DNA of 11,820 bases from Baffinella frigidus. Lineage: Eukaryota > Cryptophyceae > Cryptomonadales > Baffinellaceae. Under the pieces are notes generated by a model. That model did no database searches. It was not told where the DNA came from and was given only the letters and a program-made list of their open reading frames with translations. Below are positions 1 to 6,950 of this stretch, piece by piece. Location of the stretch: the NCBI GenBank assembly GCA_026770585.1, contig MU646402.1, forward strand, positions 346,291 to 358,110, in the 5' to 3' direction. The position numbers and the translations under genes are program-made. Every line of letters begins with the position of its first letter. Position 1 is the stretch's first letter.

Positions 1-89
1 AGGGTGTAGGGTGTAGGGTGTAGGGTGTAGGGTGTAGGGTGCAGGGTGTAGCATGTAGGGTGTAGGTTGTAGGATGTAGGGTGTGGGGG
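1..89. repeat. Telomere-like TGTAGGG array
   Basis: About twelve heptamers of TGTAGGG, some degenerate (TGCAGGG, TAGCATG). On the gene's strand this is CCCTACA and starts immediately after the possible exon 7 donor GTAACC. It runs off the left edge of the window. Confidence 0.85.
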
Positions 90-194
90 TTACTTCATGA
101 TGTTGGAGCTGCTGAGGGATGTGTTGTTGTTCTCGATCGCCGACACGCGGATCGAGAGCGAGGTTAGGTCCCGTGCGTTCTCGTCGATGGTAGC
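90..194 (-). CDS. PEX14: PEX14-like gene, exon 7: coiled-coil continuation; stop or donor at the left end
   Basis: After a pyrimidine-rich acceptor (CTCTCTCTCGGCAG) the exon reads ATIDENARDLTSLSIRVSAI, then ENNNTSLSSSNIMK. Placed after exon 6, the heptad hydrophobics V, L, M, I, N, L, L, V, I stay in step across the junction, which supports the splice. The frame then meets TAA at 92-90. The same site also reads ATGAA|GTAACC, a good 5' splice site, so the coding end may be 94 with further exons outside the window. PEX14 proteins usually have a longer C-terminal tail, which favours a donor. A CCCTACA array follows directly. Confidence 0.7.
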   Translation of the reverse strand, partial: ATIDENARDLTSLSIRVSAIENNNTSLSSSNIMK

Positions 195-199
195 CTGCC

Positions 200-535
200 G
201 AGAGAGAGACTCCTTATTAATTGAGGAAAATGTAATGTGGTTAATTAATCAAGGAATAATTAAGGTGATTCACTAATTAATTGGGGTAATTAATTAAGGA
301 AGCACCTCTCTCTCTCTCTCTCTTCAGAAGCTTTCTTAATTAACAAGGACGCGCCTGCAGACAGAGCGACCTTAGTTAATGCCGACAGAGAGAGAGCTTA
401 GTTGATATCGACATACAACCCCACAGAGGGGTCGAGGAGCTGATCCGTAGATTGTTCCCATCCCCTCAAGAGTGCGGTGGGCGTGGTCTTCAATGTGAGT
501 GTAATACAAAACACCAAAACACCAAAGGGTTGTCT
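200..535. other. AT-rich spacer next to exon 7, no gene seen
   Basis: AATTAATTA-rich sequence with a CT microsatellite (305-324). This is the last part of intron 6 on the gene's strand, ending in the exon 7 acceptor. No other feature is supported. Confidence 0.5.
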
Positions 536-604
536 GTTGTTTTCGATCGCAGACACCCGGATCGAGAGTGAGGTCAAGTCCCGCGCGTTCTCACCAATCG
601 TCGC
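536..604 (-). pseudogene. Duplicate of PEX14 exon 7 (acceptor side), possible alternative exon
   Basis: After CGACAG the minus strand reads ATIGENARDLTSLSIRVSAI then ENN, versus ATIDENARDLTSLSIRVSAI in exon 7. Over the first 23 codons about nine codons differ synonymously and only one changes the residue (D to G). After ENN the similarity stops, although the frame stays open to about 396. It is either a decayed tandem copy in intron 6 or a usable alternative exon. The acceptor has less pyrimidine than that of exon 7. Confidence 0.6.
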
Positions 605-670
605 CTGTCGAAGGCATTCGGGAGGTTTAGGGTCTAAGGTCGAAGGGATTCGGTGGGTCGCTCTCGGCGC

Positions 671-724
671 AAGGGGTGCGTCTTAATCAAGGTCTCTCTC
701 TCTCCAAGACGCACCCCCCTTTCT
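671..724. repeat. Stem-loop, intron 6
   Basis: GCAAGGGGTGCGTCTT pairs with AAGACGCACCCCCCTTTCTT around a CT-rich loop. Confidence 0.6.
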
Positions 725-943
725 TGCACCCCGTTGGACCACCGTGACACAGGCCTTGATCAATACCAACACGGCCGCCGTGTATCCACCCCCACAGTCA
801 CTCACCATCAGGCGTTTTACAATTTCACAAACACCAACGAAGAAAACAGTGCATGGGGGATCAACGCCTGCATGAAGTCCAACGTGTCCATCTTTGGCCT
901 CCCACACAGCGGACTTCCAAGGGATTTCTGAATAACCCATAAG

Positions 944-1000
944 CGACAAGACTTAGGACCCTACGGTAGGCAACCCGTAGGGACATAGGGGGTTTCCTAC
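944..1000. repeat. Dispersed CCTACGGTAGG repeat, copy 1
   Basis: CCCTACGGTAGGCAACCCGT and nearby TCCTACGGATAAGG. The near-palindrome CCTACGGTAGG recurs at 1452-1462 and 2600-2610, with a variant at 8000-8016. Confidence 0.6.
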
Positions 1001-1059
1001 GGATAAGGTAACGGGAACTCGGGCTCTCGGCGCCCGAAAATCCCGTCGTAGCCCTCTGT

Positions 1060-1365
1060 GTGGCAGGGTTGGTCTCTGGCTGGTCTCTCCCTCCATCACG
1101 TCCAACGTATCCGGAGTTGGTCTCTGAGGGGGGGATCTCAGCCTGCATCAAGTCCAACGTGTCCACGGTTGGCCTCTCAGGGTTGTGGTCTCTGGCTGGT
1201 CTCTCCCTGAATAAAAACCAACTTATCCGTAATTGGTCTCTCAGGGGGGGGGTCTCCCATGGTTGGTCTCTCAGAGTTGGTTTCTGGCTGGTCTCTCCCT
1301 CCATCAAGTCCAACGTATCCGGAGTTGGTCTCTGAGGGTTGGTCTCTACCTGCACCAAGTCCAAC
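1060..1365. repeat. Minisatellite of GTTGGTCTCTGGCTGGTCTC units
   Basis: Repeated TTGGTCTCTGRSTGGTCTCT and CAAGTCCAACGTRTCC blocks, each of the latter being a shortened exon 6 junction copy. Open frames across it on both strands are repeat-driven and not credible genes. Confidence 0.75.
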
Positions 1366-2004
1366 TTGTCCATGACAGCAGATATCCTCTCTATCCATGA
1401 AGTGGCGAGCTGGTCAAATTTGACCAGCAAGAGATCCTAGGAGGTCCTAGGGCCCTACGGTAGGGCGTATGGGCCGACTCGCCACTTGAGGGATACACGC
1501 TGAACAGTGAGTGATCACACGGCATACTGGGTGCGTGGAACACATTAGAAAACACGCCTGCATGACGTCCAGCCGACATAATGGCCGCTTGCAGTGCATT
1601 GGGCGTGTATAAAATCAAACAAGAAAACAGTGGATGGGCGGTCAATGCCTGCATGAAGTCCAACTTGTCCATATCAGGAGACATCTTTGGTCGAAATGCC
1701 GGTTGTTACGATAGCTTTGTACCGAACAAGTTTTAGTTAGTACCCTCGCAGTTAGTACCCATCTGCAAAGCTCACTGTAGTTAGTACCCATCTGCGAAGC
1801 TCACTGTGGGAGGGAGGTTCTATGCCTGCCTGAAGTCCAACTTGTCCATAACAGCAGAAATCTTACCCATCAGGCTTTTATATATACATTGCCAGACACA
1901 TCCTCAGTGGGGGTGCATATACATGGCGGCCGTGTTGATAGCAATAAAGCCCCCCCCCCCTCTATTAACCAAGAAGACGTTGAAAGGTTCATCTCTATAA
2001 ATAT

Positions 2005-2192
2005 TAGAGCTATTCCGGTAGGACTTGTCGCGTCTTCGATTTCGCGACTTCGAGACTTCAAGACTTCATTTGTACCACGAGATTTGAAACAGTGTGTTTT
2101 AAAACGTTTTACGACCTTCAAAACCTTTTTGAAGTCTGAAATCTTGAAATCTCGAATTCGAAAACGCGACAAGTCCTACCGGAATAGCTCTA
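2005..2192. mobile_element. Foldback element A1 (intron 6)
   Basis: This 188-base element has ends TAGAGC...GCTCTA. About 28 bases pair perfectly (TAGAGCTATTCCGGTAGG...) and then weaker pairing continues. The centre has CATTTGTACCA and ACGACCTTCAAAACC, shared with A2. The TA at each end could be a TA target duplication of Tc1/mariner type, but no empty site is visible. Its right end abuts an exon 6 junction copy. Confidence 0.78.
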
Positions 2193-2339
2193 CCTGCATG
2201 AAGTCTAACTTGTCCGTCACAGCAGACATCTTTGGTCGAAATGTCGGCCATCAAGATATCTTGGTACCGAACAATTCTTAATTCGTACCACGCAAATAAA
2301 TAGACAGAGGAAGCCCGCTGTGGGAGGGGGGGGTTCAAC

Positions 2340-2447
2340 CTGCATGAAGTCCAGTTTGTCCATAACAGCAGACATCTCGCTCTCACGCTTTCCCGCCGCC
2401 TCCTCCGCCTCCCCCGAAGCAGCCCCCGCCGCTGCTGCCTGCTGCTC
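2340..2447 (-). CDS. PEX14: PEX14-like gene, exon 6: Ala/Glu-rich stretch and start of the coiled coil
   Basis: This 108-base exon, phase 0 at both ends, begins EQQAAAAGAASGEAEEAAG, continues KRESE and ends MSAVMDKLDFMQ. The acceptor is GAAACCAG|GAG at the end of a CCCGAAA-type array, so it lacks a normal pyrimidine tract. The donor is CATGCAG|GTTGAA. The last 12 codons begin a coiled coil with hydrophobic residues at heptad a/d positions. About nine copies of those last 12 codons plus the start of the following intron are scattered at lower coordinates. Those copies read AAG TTG where this exon reads AAA CTG, both synonymous, so the copies may keep an older form. Confidence 0.78.
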
Positions 2448-2565
2448 CTGGTTTCGGGTTTCGGGTTTCGTGTTTAGGGTGCTGTCAGATGACCCCTAAA
2501 ACGAAACGGTCATTTCGCTCTCACGCTTTGCCCATTTCGCTCTCACGCTTTGCCTATTTCGCCGT

Positions 2566-2663
2566 AGGCCGAGACTTTTTGGTCCCAGGATCCCTCGGCC
2601 TACGGTAGGAGGTCCTAGGCAATGCCGTATGCCTAACTACCCCATTTTCAGGCCGTTGCCCTG
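2566..2663. repeat. Dispersed CCTACGGTAGG / AACTACCC repeat, copy in intron 5
   Basis: CCTACGGTAGGAGGTCCTAG, then GCCTAACTACCCCATTTTCA and GGCCGTTGCC. A similar block lies at 7985-8065 (CTACGGCCTACCATAGG, CTTAACTACCCGGTTTTCAG, GACGTTAGCC). Both lie in introns of the same gene. Confidence 0.6.
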
Positions 2664-2830
2664 TGAGATTGGTACAGCGGCTTTCGCATCGGCTGGTCAC
2701 AAAAAGAACAAATGGCTACAAACAATGTCTAACGATGAAGGTTTAGTACCAACATTGTCATTTTTGTGATTACGAAATGCTTTTCGTGGCCGACAGATGC
2801 GAAAACCGCTCCACCGGACAATCTCCTTTG
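2664..2830. mobile_element. Foldback element D (intron 5)
   Basis: The left arm GAGATTGGTACAGCGGCTTT plus CGCATCGGC pairs imperfectly with a right arm ending CAATCTC at about 2825. An inner stem TCACAAAAA.../...TTTTTGTGA lies inside. Its right end overlaps the start of B3, so one may have inserted beside the other. Confidence 0.65.
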
Positions 2831-2960
2831 GAAACGGTATTAATCTAAAACCATTGGATTCAGTGAAAATTACTACACGAATGCTTTAATATTACTAGTA
2901 AAACTCGTTGTGTGTAGTAAATTTCATTACCAGAAAGTTTTAAATTTTGAAAAAAATCCT
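2820..2960. mobile_element. Diverged foldback element B3 (intron 5)
   Basis: The core TTACTACACGAATGCTTTA plus ATATTACT and the mirror GTGTAGTAAATTTC match the centre of B1/B2 (TTACTACACAAACGCTTTAC). The left end has ATCTCC and GTATTAAT at the expected spacing. The arms differ from B1/B2 and pair only partly. The right end is not resolved. Confidence 0.6.
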
Positions 2961-3096
2961 GTGAAACCAAACCTTGTACTTGTCGACAGAAGTGGGACGC
3001 TCTACCATTTGAGGGGTGCCACTGTACCGAAGCGGGCTCGTTTTAAGGCTCATATACTTTTGGATCACTCATATCCAGGCGTGAGAGTAATAATAA

Positions 3097-3109
3097 TAAA
3101 GAAGAAGAA

Positions 3110-3147
<38 letters not shown>

Positions 3148-3345
3148 TGAAGCAGAAGAAGAAGAGGGAGCAGAAGAACAAGAACAAGAACAAGAACAAG
3201 AACAAGAAAAAAGAAAAAAGAGAAAACAAGAAGGAAAAAGACGCCGAAAAAGAAGGGGGGGGGGAAGAAGAGGAACAACAACAACAATCAGAAACAGAAG
3301 AACAAGAACAAGAAGAAGCAGAACAGGAACACGAAGAAGTGAAAA
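3097..3345. repeat. Purine microsatellite tract (AAG/GAT/AAC), intron 5
   Basis: AAGAAG, GATGAT and AACAAG triplet runs of about 250 bases; on the transcript this is a CUU-rich pyrimidine tract just after the exon 5 donor. The plus-strand Lys/Glu-rich and minus-strand Phe/Leu-rich open frames are artefacts of the triplet repeat. Confidence 0.85.
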
Positions 3346-3352
3346 ATTCTAC

Positions 3353-3394
3353 CTGCTGCGCGGCTGAGGCTTCCATGATGCGAGGAATCACCAC
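3353..3394 (-). CDS. PEX14: PEX14-like gene, exon 5: juxtamembrane segment
   Basis: This 42-base exon, phase 0 at both ends, reads VVIPRIMEASAAQQ. The acceptor is GTGTCCGCAG|GTG and the donor is CAGCAG|GTAGAA. Joined to exon 4 it gives GLLAKK-VVIPRIMEA, which matches the PEX14 layout of a membrane segment, then KK, a short hydrophobic Pro-containing stretch and a coiled coil. The intron after it opens directly into a pyrimidine-rich microsatellite on the transcribed strand. The much longer minus-strand open frame that includes these codons (3454-3065) owes most of its length to that microsatellite and is not believed. Confidence 0.78.
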
Positions 3395-3657
3395 CTGCGG
3401 ACACGCGAGAGAGGGGGTGACTTTCAGAGAGAGAGGATGTGACCTCACGATCAAGGTCCCTTCGACGTGAGGAACAGGGACGTGTCCGAATGCTCCCCTG
3501 AAATGAACCCGACGCGCCCTCCAGCTGCTGCAAACTGGAAGTCTGCTTCACATTTTAAATCGAGTGAAGGTCTACAAGACAGCGTTTGGGCACGCTGGAA
3601 GTCGCGGCGGCGTGGCTATAAAGCCGCGACATTGAACATCGGAGACAACATTGGGAG

Positions 3658-3676
3658 GCACCTTCTTCGCGAGCTT
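3658..3676 (-). repeat. Short copy of the exon 4 / intron 4 junction
   Basis: The minus strand reads CTCGCGAAGAAG|GTGCC, matching the exon 4 end CTCGCCAAGAAG|GTGTG. It lies in the same intron as the two longer copies and beside the large inverted repeat. Confidence 0.6.
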
Positions 3677-4166
3677 AGGGTTGAGGGTTGAAGGTTGAGG
3701 GTTGAGGGTTGAGGGTTGAGGGTGGGGTTGGGGTTTAGAGTTCAGCTTTTAGGTTCCGCGGATCGCGGAACCTCTAGGGCTGGAATGCTCTCACCACGCA
3801 AGAGTGTAGGGCAGAGTGACCCACAGGAGAAATAGTAGAATTCTACTATTTCTTAAGTTCATAAGTGGACATTCTTCCCACAGAAAAATCGAAATTTCGG
3901 AAAGTTGTTACAAATTCCGTGTGAACTGGCTTGTTTTCCCAGGTCTGCCCTACACTCTTGCGTGGCAGGTACGGGAGGACCCCCCCCCCAAACCGAAGAG
4001 GTTCCGCGGAACCTAAAACCTCAACTCTAAACCCCACCCCCACCCTCAACCCTCAACCCTCAACCTTCAAGCCGAAGAGGTTCCACGATCAGCGGAACCT
4101 AAAACCTCAACTCTGAACCCCACCCCCCCCCTCAACCCTCAACCCTCAACCTTCAACCCTCAACCG
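3677..4166. repeat. Large inverted repeat with head-to-head TTGAGGG arrays and inner foldback K (intron 4)
   Basis: The left side runs a TTGAGGG array (about 3677-3727), then GGGGTTTAGAGTTCAGC and a TTCCGCG hairpin. The right side repeats the same blocks as reverse complements twice (3996-4034 and about 4073-4115), each followed by CCCTCAA arrays to about 4166. At the centre, 3794-3814 (CCACGCAAGAGTGTAGGGCAG, written without spaces here as CCACGCAAGAGTGTAGGGCA plus G) is an exact complement of 3945-3965. A 24-base palindrome with EcoRI-type centre GAATTC lies at 3829-3852. Confidence 0.78.
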
Positions 4167-4237
4167 TAAGCCCGGATGGGCTGTCTTTCCTGGTACAGGT
4201 TGTGAGGATACAGACAGGATACAACAGTTGGCAGGGG

Positions 4238-4760
4238 GCGGCACGCACCTTCTTAGTGAGAAGGCCCCTCCCGGACCCAAAGCGCCGCCACAGCCAACCT
4301 TAAGTTTAGTGATACACTTAGTCTATGCGCCTGAAGACGGTCCCGCCAGAGGTGGCGGAGCGCGCTTTCCAAGTAAAGCAACTTCATCTCCACAAAAGCA
4401 TTAATAAATCGCTTTTGGTGCAACGAAATTTACTACGCAAACGCTGTACTATTACTTTTATGAGCAAATCGTGCAGTAATTTTCGTTGCCAAAAGCAATT
4501 AATTAATACTTGTATGTACATATGGAAGATTAAACTGTCGCGGCTCCTTCGCGTCTCTGGGTCTACCTACGGGCGGCGCGCACCTTCTTAGTGAGAAGGC
4601 CCAGGCCCGAACCCGAGCGCCGCGACAGCCAACCTTAAGTTGAGTGATACACTTAGTCTATGCGCCTGAAGACAGTCTCGCCAGAGGTGGCGGAGCGCGC
4701 TTTCCAAGTAAAGTAACTGTCGCGACTCTTTCGCGTCTCCGGGTTTACTCTCTCTCTCTC
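4238..4760. repeat. Direct duplication carrying exon 4 donor copies (intron 4)
   Basis: About 4238-4570 (including MITE B1) and 4573-4760 are direct copies sharing CACCTTCTTAGTGAGAAGGC, GATACACTTAGTCTATGCGC and GGTGGCGGAGCGCGCTTTCC. Only the first holds B1. On the minus strand each carries a version of exon 4's second half and donor (CACTAAGAAG|GTGCG), both with a one-base insertion that breaks the exon 4 frame. Confidence 0.8.
4384..4532. mobile_element. MITE/foldback element B1 (intron 4), with empty site in the window
   Basis: This 149-base element begins TCATCTCC and ends GGAAGATTA, flanked by AACT at 4380-4383 and 4533-4536. The local duplicate of the host sequence (about 4707-4730) carries the unfilled site AAGTAAAGTAACTGTCGCG. 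It matches B2 over most of its length. Confidence 0.88.
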
Positions 4761-4801
4761 TCTCTCGCGCGCGCGCTCTCTCTCTGTCGCTCTCTCTCTC
4801 T
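4746..4801. repeat. CT/CG dinucleotide microsatellite (intron 4)
   Basis: A run of CTCTCT, GCGCGC and CTCTCT, 30-90 bases below exon 4. Confidence 0.85.
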
Positions 4802-4838
4802 GTTGGTAGTTCTAAAGTTGGCAGGGTGCGGCGCACAC

Positions 4839-4902
4839 CTTCTTGGCGAGAAGGCCCACCCCGGACCCGAGCGCCGCGACAGCCAGAGACGCCATCACCA
4901 CT
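4839..4902 (-). CDS. PEX14: PEX14-like gene, exon 4: transmembrane segment
   Basis: After the acceptor ATCCGCAG the exon gives one base that completes Arg, then VVMASLAVAALGSGVGLLA followed by KK. This is a roughly 19-residue hydrophobic, Gly/Ala-rich segment ending in a positive pair, the usual form of the PEX14 membrane segment (hydrophobic ...KKY). The exon is 64 bases and ends in phase 0 at AAGAAG|GTGTGC. It is the only copy of this repeated sequence that keeps the whole frame. The two longest downstream copies (near 4572-4634 and 4221-4300) each carry a one-base insertion that shifts frame. Copies of its acceptor side lie upstream in intron 3 and copies of its donor side lie in intron 4. 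Confidence 0.8.
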
Positions 4903-4991
4903 CTGCGGATCAGAAATGCTGCGGTCAGTTCGCACATTCATACCACGTATTGGCCACTTTGTGAAGAGACAATGATTTATTCCTGATGCAA

Positions 4992-5655
4992 ACCGCGACA
5001 GCCAGAGACTCAATCACCACCCTGCCAACGCAAAAAAATATTTATCAAAAACCAGGAAAAAATAAATTATTTTGTATCTAATATTAAACTATGCTGGTGT
5101 CACTGCACAGTGCATCGCAGATCGGTCCATACATCACACAGCCAACGACGCCATCACCTCTCTGAAAACGAGGAGCATGGTGATGTCACTGCACGGTGGG
5201 CTTCGCAGATCGGAGCAGTTATTGTCGGGCCCAGCGCGGACCCCTGGCGCCGCGATCTATCATATATAGGCCACACCCACAAGAATTTGCACTACCGTCA
5301 CGTCCAAATAAGCCGTCCATCTATCATATATAGGCCACACCCACAAGAATTTGCGCCAACACCGCCATCACCACTCTGCCAACACAAAAAGCGGCTGTCA
5401 GTCACCACACAATGGGCTGCGAAAAAAAATCGATTAATAAGATGTCTTTTTGTACAGAGCAATTTTGCGCCGCGACAGCCAGAGACGCCATCACCACTCT
5501 GCCAACACGAAAAATCCTGTTGTCAGGTGGTGGGGTAAACATCCTGCCATCAACACTCTGCCCACAAGAAATTGCGGTCAGATCACACGTTTGGAAAACA
5601 TGAATTTATTCCTGATGCAGACCGCCACAACCAACGACGTCACCACCACTCTGCG
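4992..5655 (-). repeat. Six copies of the intron 3 / exon 4 junction
   Basis: Copies lie near 4992-5025, 5139-5164, 5354-5380, 5467-5502, 5543-5562 and 5621-5655. The best (5467-5502) reads on the minus strand GTTGGCAG|AGTGGTGATGGC, then GTCTCTGGCTGTCGCGGCGC, identical to exon 4 for over 30 bases. Every copy is in gene orientation and upstream of the real exon. Between them recur GGGCTTCGCAGATCGG and TTATTCCTGATGCA blocks, so the region is a degenerate tandem array. Confidence 0.75.
5255..5354. repeat. Exact 36-bp direct repeat
   Basis: 5255-5290 and 5319-5354 are identical (ATCTATCATATATAGGCCAC then ACCCACAAGAATTTGC), 64 bases apart, within the exon 4 acceptor-copy region. Confidence 0.85.
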
Positions 5656-5943
5656 CGCGAAATGATGTTGGTGTCAATACCCACATGGTGGACTCCGAAC
5701 CTTTCATCAAAAGTCAATTTACATGAAGACAACTAACTTGAAGATTTTTTCTTAGAAAATTGGTCACGTATCACCCCGAAATCGAGGGTCACCGAAACCC
5801 TCGTGGGCTTCGCAGATCGGTTCATGTATTTTCGTGGCAGTAATTCAGAATTGTGCCAATGAGCAGGGAGTGGTACACATTCGCCATTCCCAAACGATAA
5901 CAATGCTTCACTTTGCAGGCGGGAGAAGAAATTAGACCAACAG

Positions 5944-6040
5944 CTCCCATTCCCTATTGGCGGAAAACCTCTGGCTCGACGACGGCGCAGGGATCTAGCC
6001 GGTCAACCGAAACACTTTCCCCGCCAATAGGGAATGGGGG
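5944..6040. mobile_element. Foldback element E enclosing an exon 3 copy (intron 3)
   Basis: The left arm 5944-5963 (CTCCCATTCCCTATTGGCGG) pairs at 19 of 20 positions with 6021-6040. The loop holds a near-copy of exon 3. The right arm ends only 45 bases below the exon 3 donor. Confidence 0.7.
5974..6006 (-). repeat. Copy of exon 3 inside foldback E
   Basis: The minus strand reads GGCTAG|ATCCCTGCGCCG then TCGTCGAGC, matching exon 3 (ATCCCAGCGCCGTCGTCGAGC) up to the Trp codon, where it changes to CCAGAGG. It keeps an AG before ATC but lacks the donor. Confidence 0.7.
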
Positions 6041-6084
6041 CCGTTAGCCTGATTTTCCATAGGGAATTGGGGTTGGGCGCTGAC

Positions 6085-6113
6085 CGCCCCCAGCTCGACG
6101 ACGGCGCTGGGAT
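6085..6113 (-). CDS. PEX14: PEX14-like gene, exon 3: Pro/Ser linker micro-exon ending in Trp
   Basis: This micro-exon encodes IPAPSSSWG plus two bases (CG). They join the first base of exon 4 to make Arg, giving SSSWGR just before the membrane segment. PEX14 proteins usually have a Pro/Ser-rich linker and an aromatic residue here. The donor is GGGGGCG|GTCAGC. Two acceptors are possible. GCCGGAG|ATC at 6114 fits the phase-0 end of exon 2. The stronger-looking CTGCTCCGCAG|CG at 6122 would need one leftover base and implies another exon or a different exon 2 donor. A partial copy of this exon lies downstream at 5974-6006. The exon is likely; its left boundary is uncertain. Confidence 0.6.
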
Positions 6114-6240
6114 CTCCGGCGCTGCGGAGCAGGGAACAGGTTGTGAGCACTCATAGACAGGTTATTTTGCGCTGGTACTGGGTCGGAAAGGCTTACTCAG
6201 CCGGAAAGGGTTAGTAACAGAACAATCTAATTAAGGTGCA

Positions 6241-6300
6241 GAGTTTAGGGTTTAGGGTTTAGGGTTTAGGGTTGAGGGGTTGAGGGGTTGAGGTGCAGGG
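6241..6300. repeat. Short TTTAGGG / TTGAGGGG array (intron 2)
   Basis: Four TTTAGGG-type units are followed by three TTGAGGGG units. The array lies about 120 bases above exon 3 on the gene's strand. Confidence 0.8.
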
Positions 6301-6309
6301 TTCGGTCAA

Positions 6310-6426
6310 CAGTCGCGGGTGTCGTGTTTCGTGTTTCGTGTTTCATGTTTCGTGTTTTGGGTCTCGGGTTCCGTGTTTCGGGTTCCGGGTCTCGGGTTTC
6401 GGGTCTCGGGTTTCGGGTCTCAGGGT
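6310..6426. repeat. TTTCGTG / TTTCGGG heptamer array (intron 2)
   Basis: Irregular heptamers GTTTCGT, TTTCGGG and TCTCGGG are plausible decay or variant forms of the telomere unit. An oppositely oriented array of the same heptamers lies at 6884-6950. Confidence 0.75.
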
Positions 6427-6579
6427 TCGGAAGACCGTCTGGCGGACCGGGGGGAGGCCGCTAGGGTTTAGGGGTCTAGGGGTTGGGGTCTAGGGTTTGG
6501 AGTCTTGGAAGACCGTATCGCGGCACCTGCCCGAAATGAGGCCGCTAGTGTTTAGGGTTCGGAGTCTAGGGGTTGGGGT

Positions 6580-6754
6580 CCTCGGTCGGATAGCAAGGGG
6601 GCAAACAGCAAGGGGGCAAACGGATCTTCTTAATTCGGGTACGAGTTCAAAAATTGGCACGAGTCATGTCCAACTTGTGGGCGATTCAGTGCCCGGATGG
6701 GCACTGCATCCAATAAATCCCCGATCCATTTGCCCCCCCGCTATCCGACCGAGG
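6580..6754. mobile_element. Foldback element J (intron 2)
   Basis: The arms CCTCGGTCGGATAGC and GCTATCCGACCGAGG are exact, and pairing continues through GGGCAAACGGATC/GATCCATTTGCCC. The left arm holds a duplicated AGCAAGGGGGCAAAC unit. Inside is an 8-bp hairpin CAGTGCCC-GGAT-GGGCACTG. The element splits a tandem repeat array (GGAAGACCGT... units) on both sides. Confidence 0.75.
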
Positions 6755-6883
6755 TTAGGGTTTGGAGGCTTGGAAGACCGTATTGTGGCGCCTGCTGCTC
6801 GGGTAGAGGCCGCTGTGGCCGCGCGCGTTGCGGCGCTTGGCCTGAAACGGTTCATGGTCAAACGAAACGGTCAGTGCTTGATG

Positions 6884-6950
6884 AGACCCGAGACCCGAGA
6901 CCCGTAACCCGAGACTCGAAATACGAAACCCGAAACACGAAACACGAAAC
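6884..6950. repeat. CGAAACCC array, reverse orientation of the 6310-6426 array
   Basis: Units GACCCGA then CGAAACACGAAACCC are the reverse complement of the TTTCGTG/TTTCGGG array, so the two face each other across foldback J and the GGAAGACCGT repeats. Confidence 0.75.

Larger units (their letters stand above)
868..2229 (-). repeat. About nine copies of the exon 6 / intron 6 junction
   Basis: Full or partial copies of the last 12 codons of exon 6 and the first bases of intron 6 lie at 2194-2229, 1826-1861, 1649-1684, 1558-1580, 1350-1385, about 1303-1322, 1143-1170, 1093-1112 and 868-895. All are on the minus strand. Typical sequence is GACAAGTTGGACTTCATGCA then G|G followed by T or C. Copies at 2194 and 1649 also share about 55 further bases (TTTGGTCGAAATG...GTACCGAACAA). 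Most have one or two missense changes. Confidence 0.8.

Noticed and set aside
861-1430. 189-codon minus-strand open frame with TLDLM-type repeats
   Set aside because: It is built from minisatellite units that contain exon 6 junction copies; the reading frame is a by-product of the repeat, with no domain.
2910-3470. 186-codon plus-strand open frame rich in Lys, Glu, Gln
   Set aside because: It is the translation of a triplet microsatellite; the non-repeat ends show no conserved protein, and exon 5 lies on the other strand within it.
4221-4300. tRNA or tRNA-derived SINE suggested by a stem-loop and GC-rich ends
   Set aside because: No A or B box or cloverleaf fits; the block is a frameshifted copy of exon 4 and its donor.
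5110-5665. CRISPR-like array because of repeated blocks
   Set aside because: Repeat spacing and sequence are irregular, the DNA is eukaryotic, and the blocks match the exon 4 acceptor.
6792-6841. 50-base block with TTTCAG acceptor and CAGCAG|GC donor, possible extra PEX14 exon
   Set aside because: Its length does not bridge the phases of exons 2 and 3, and its sequence is part of a repeated GAGGCCGCT array.
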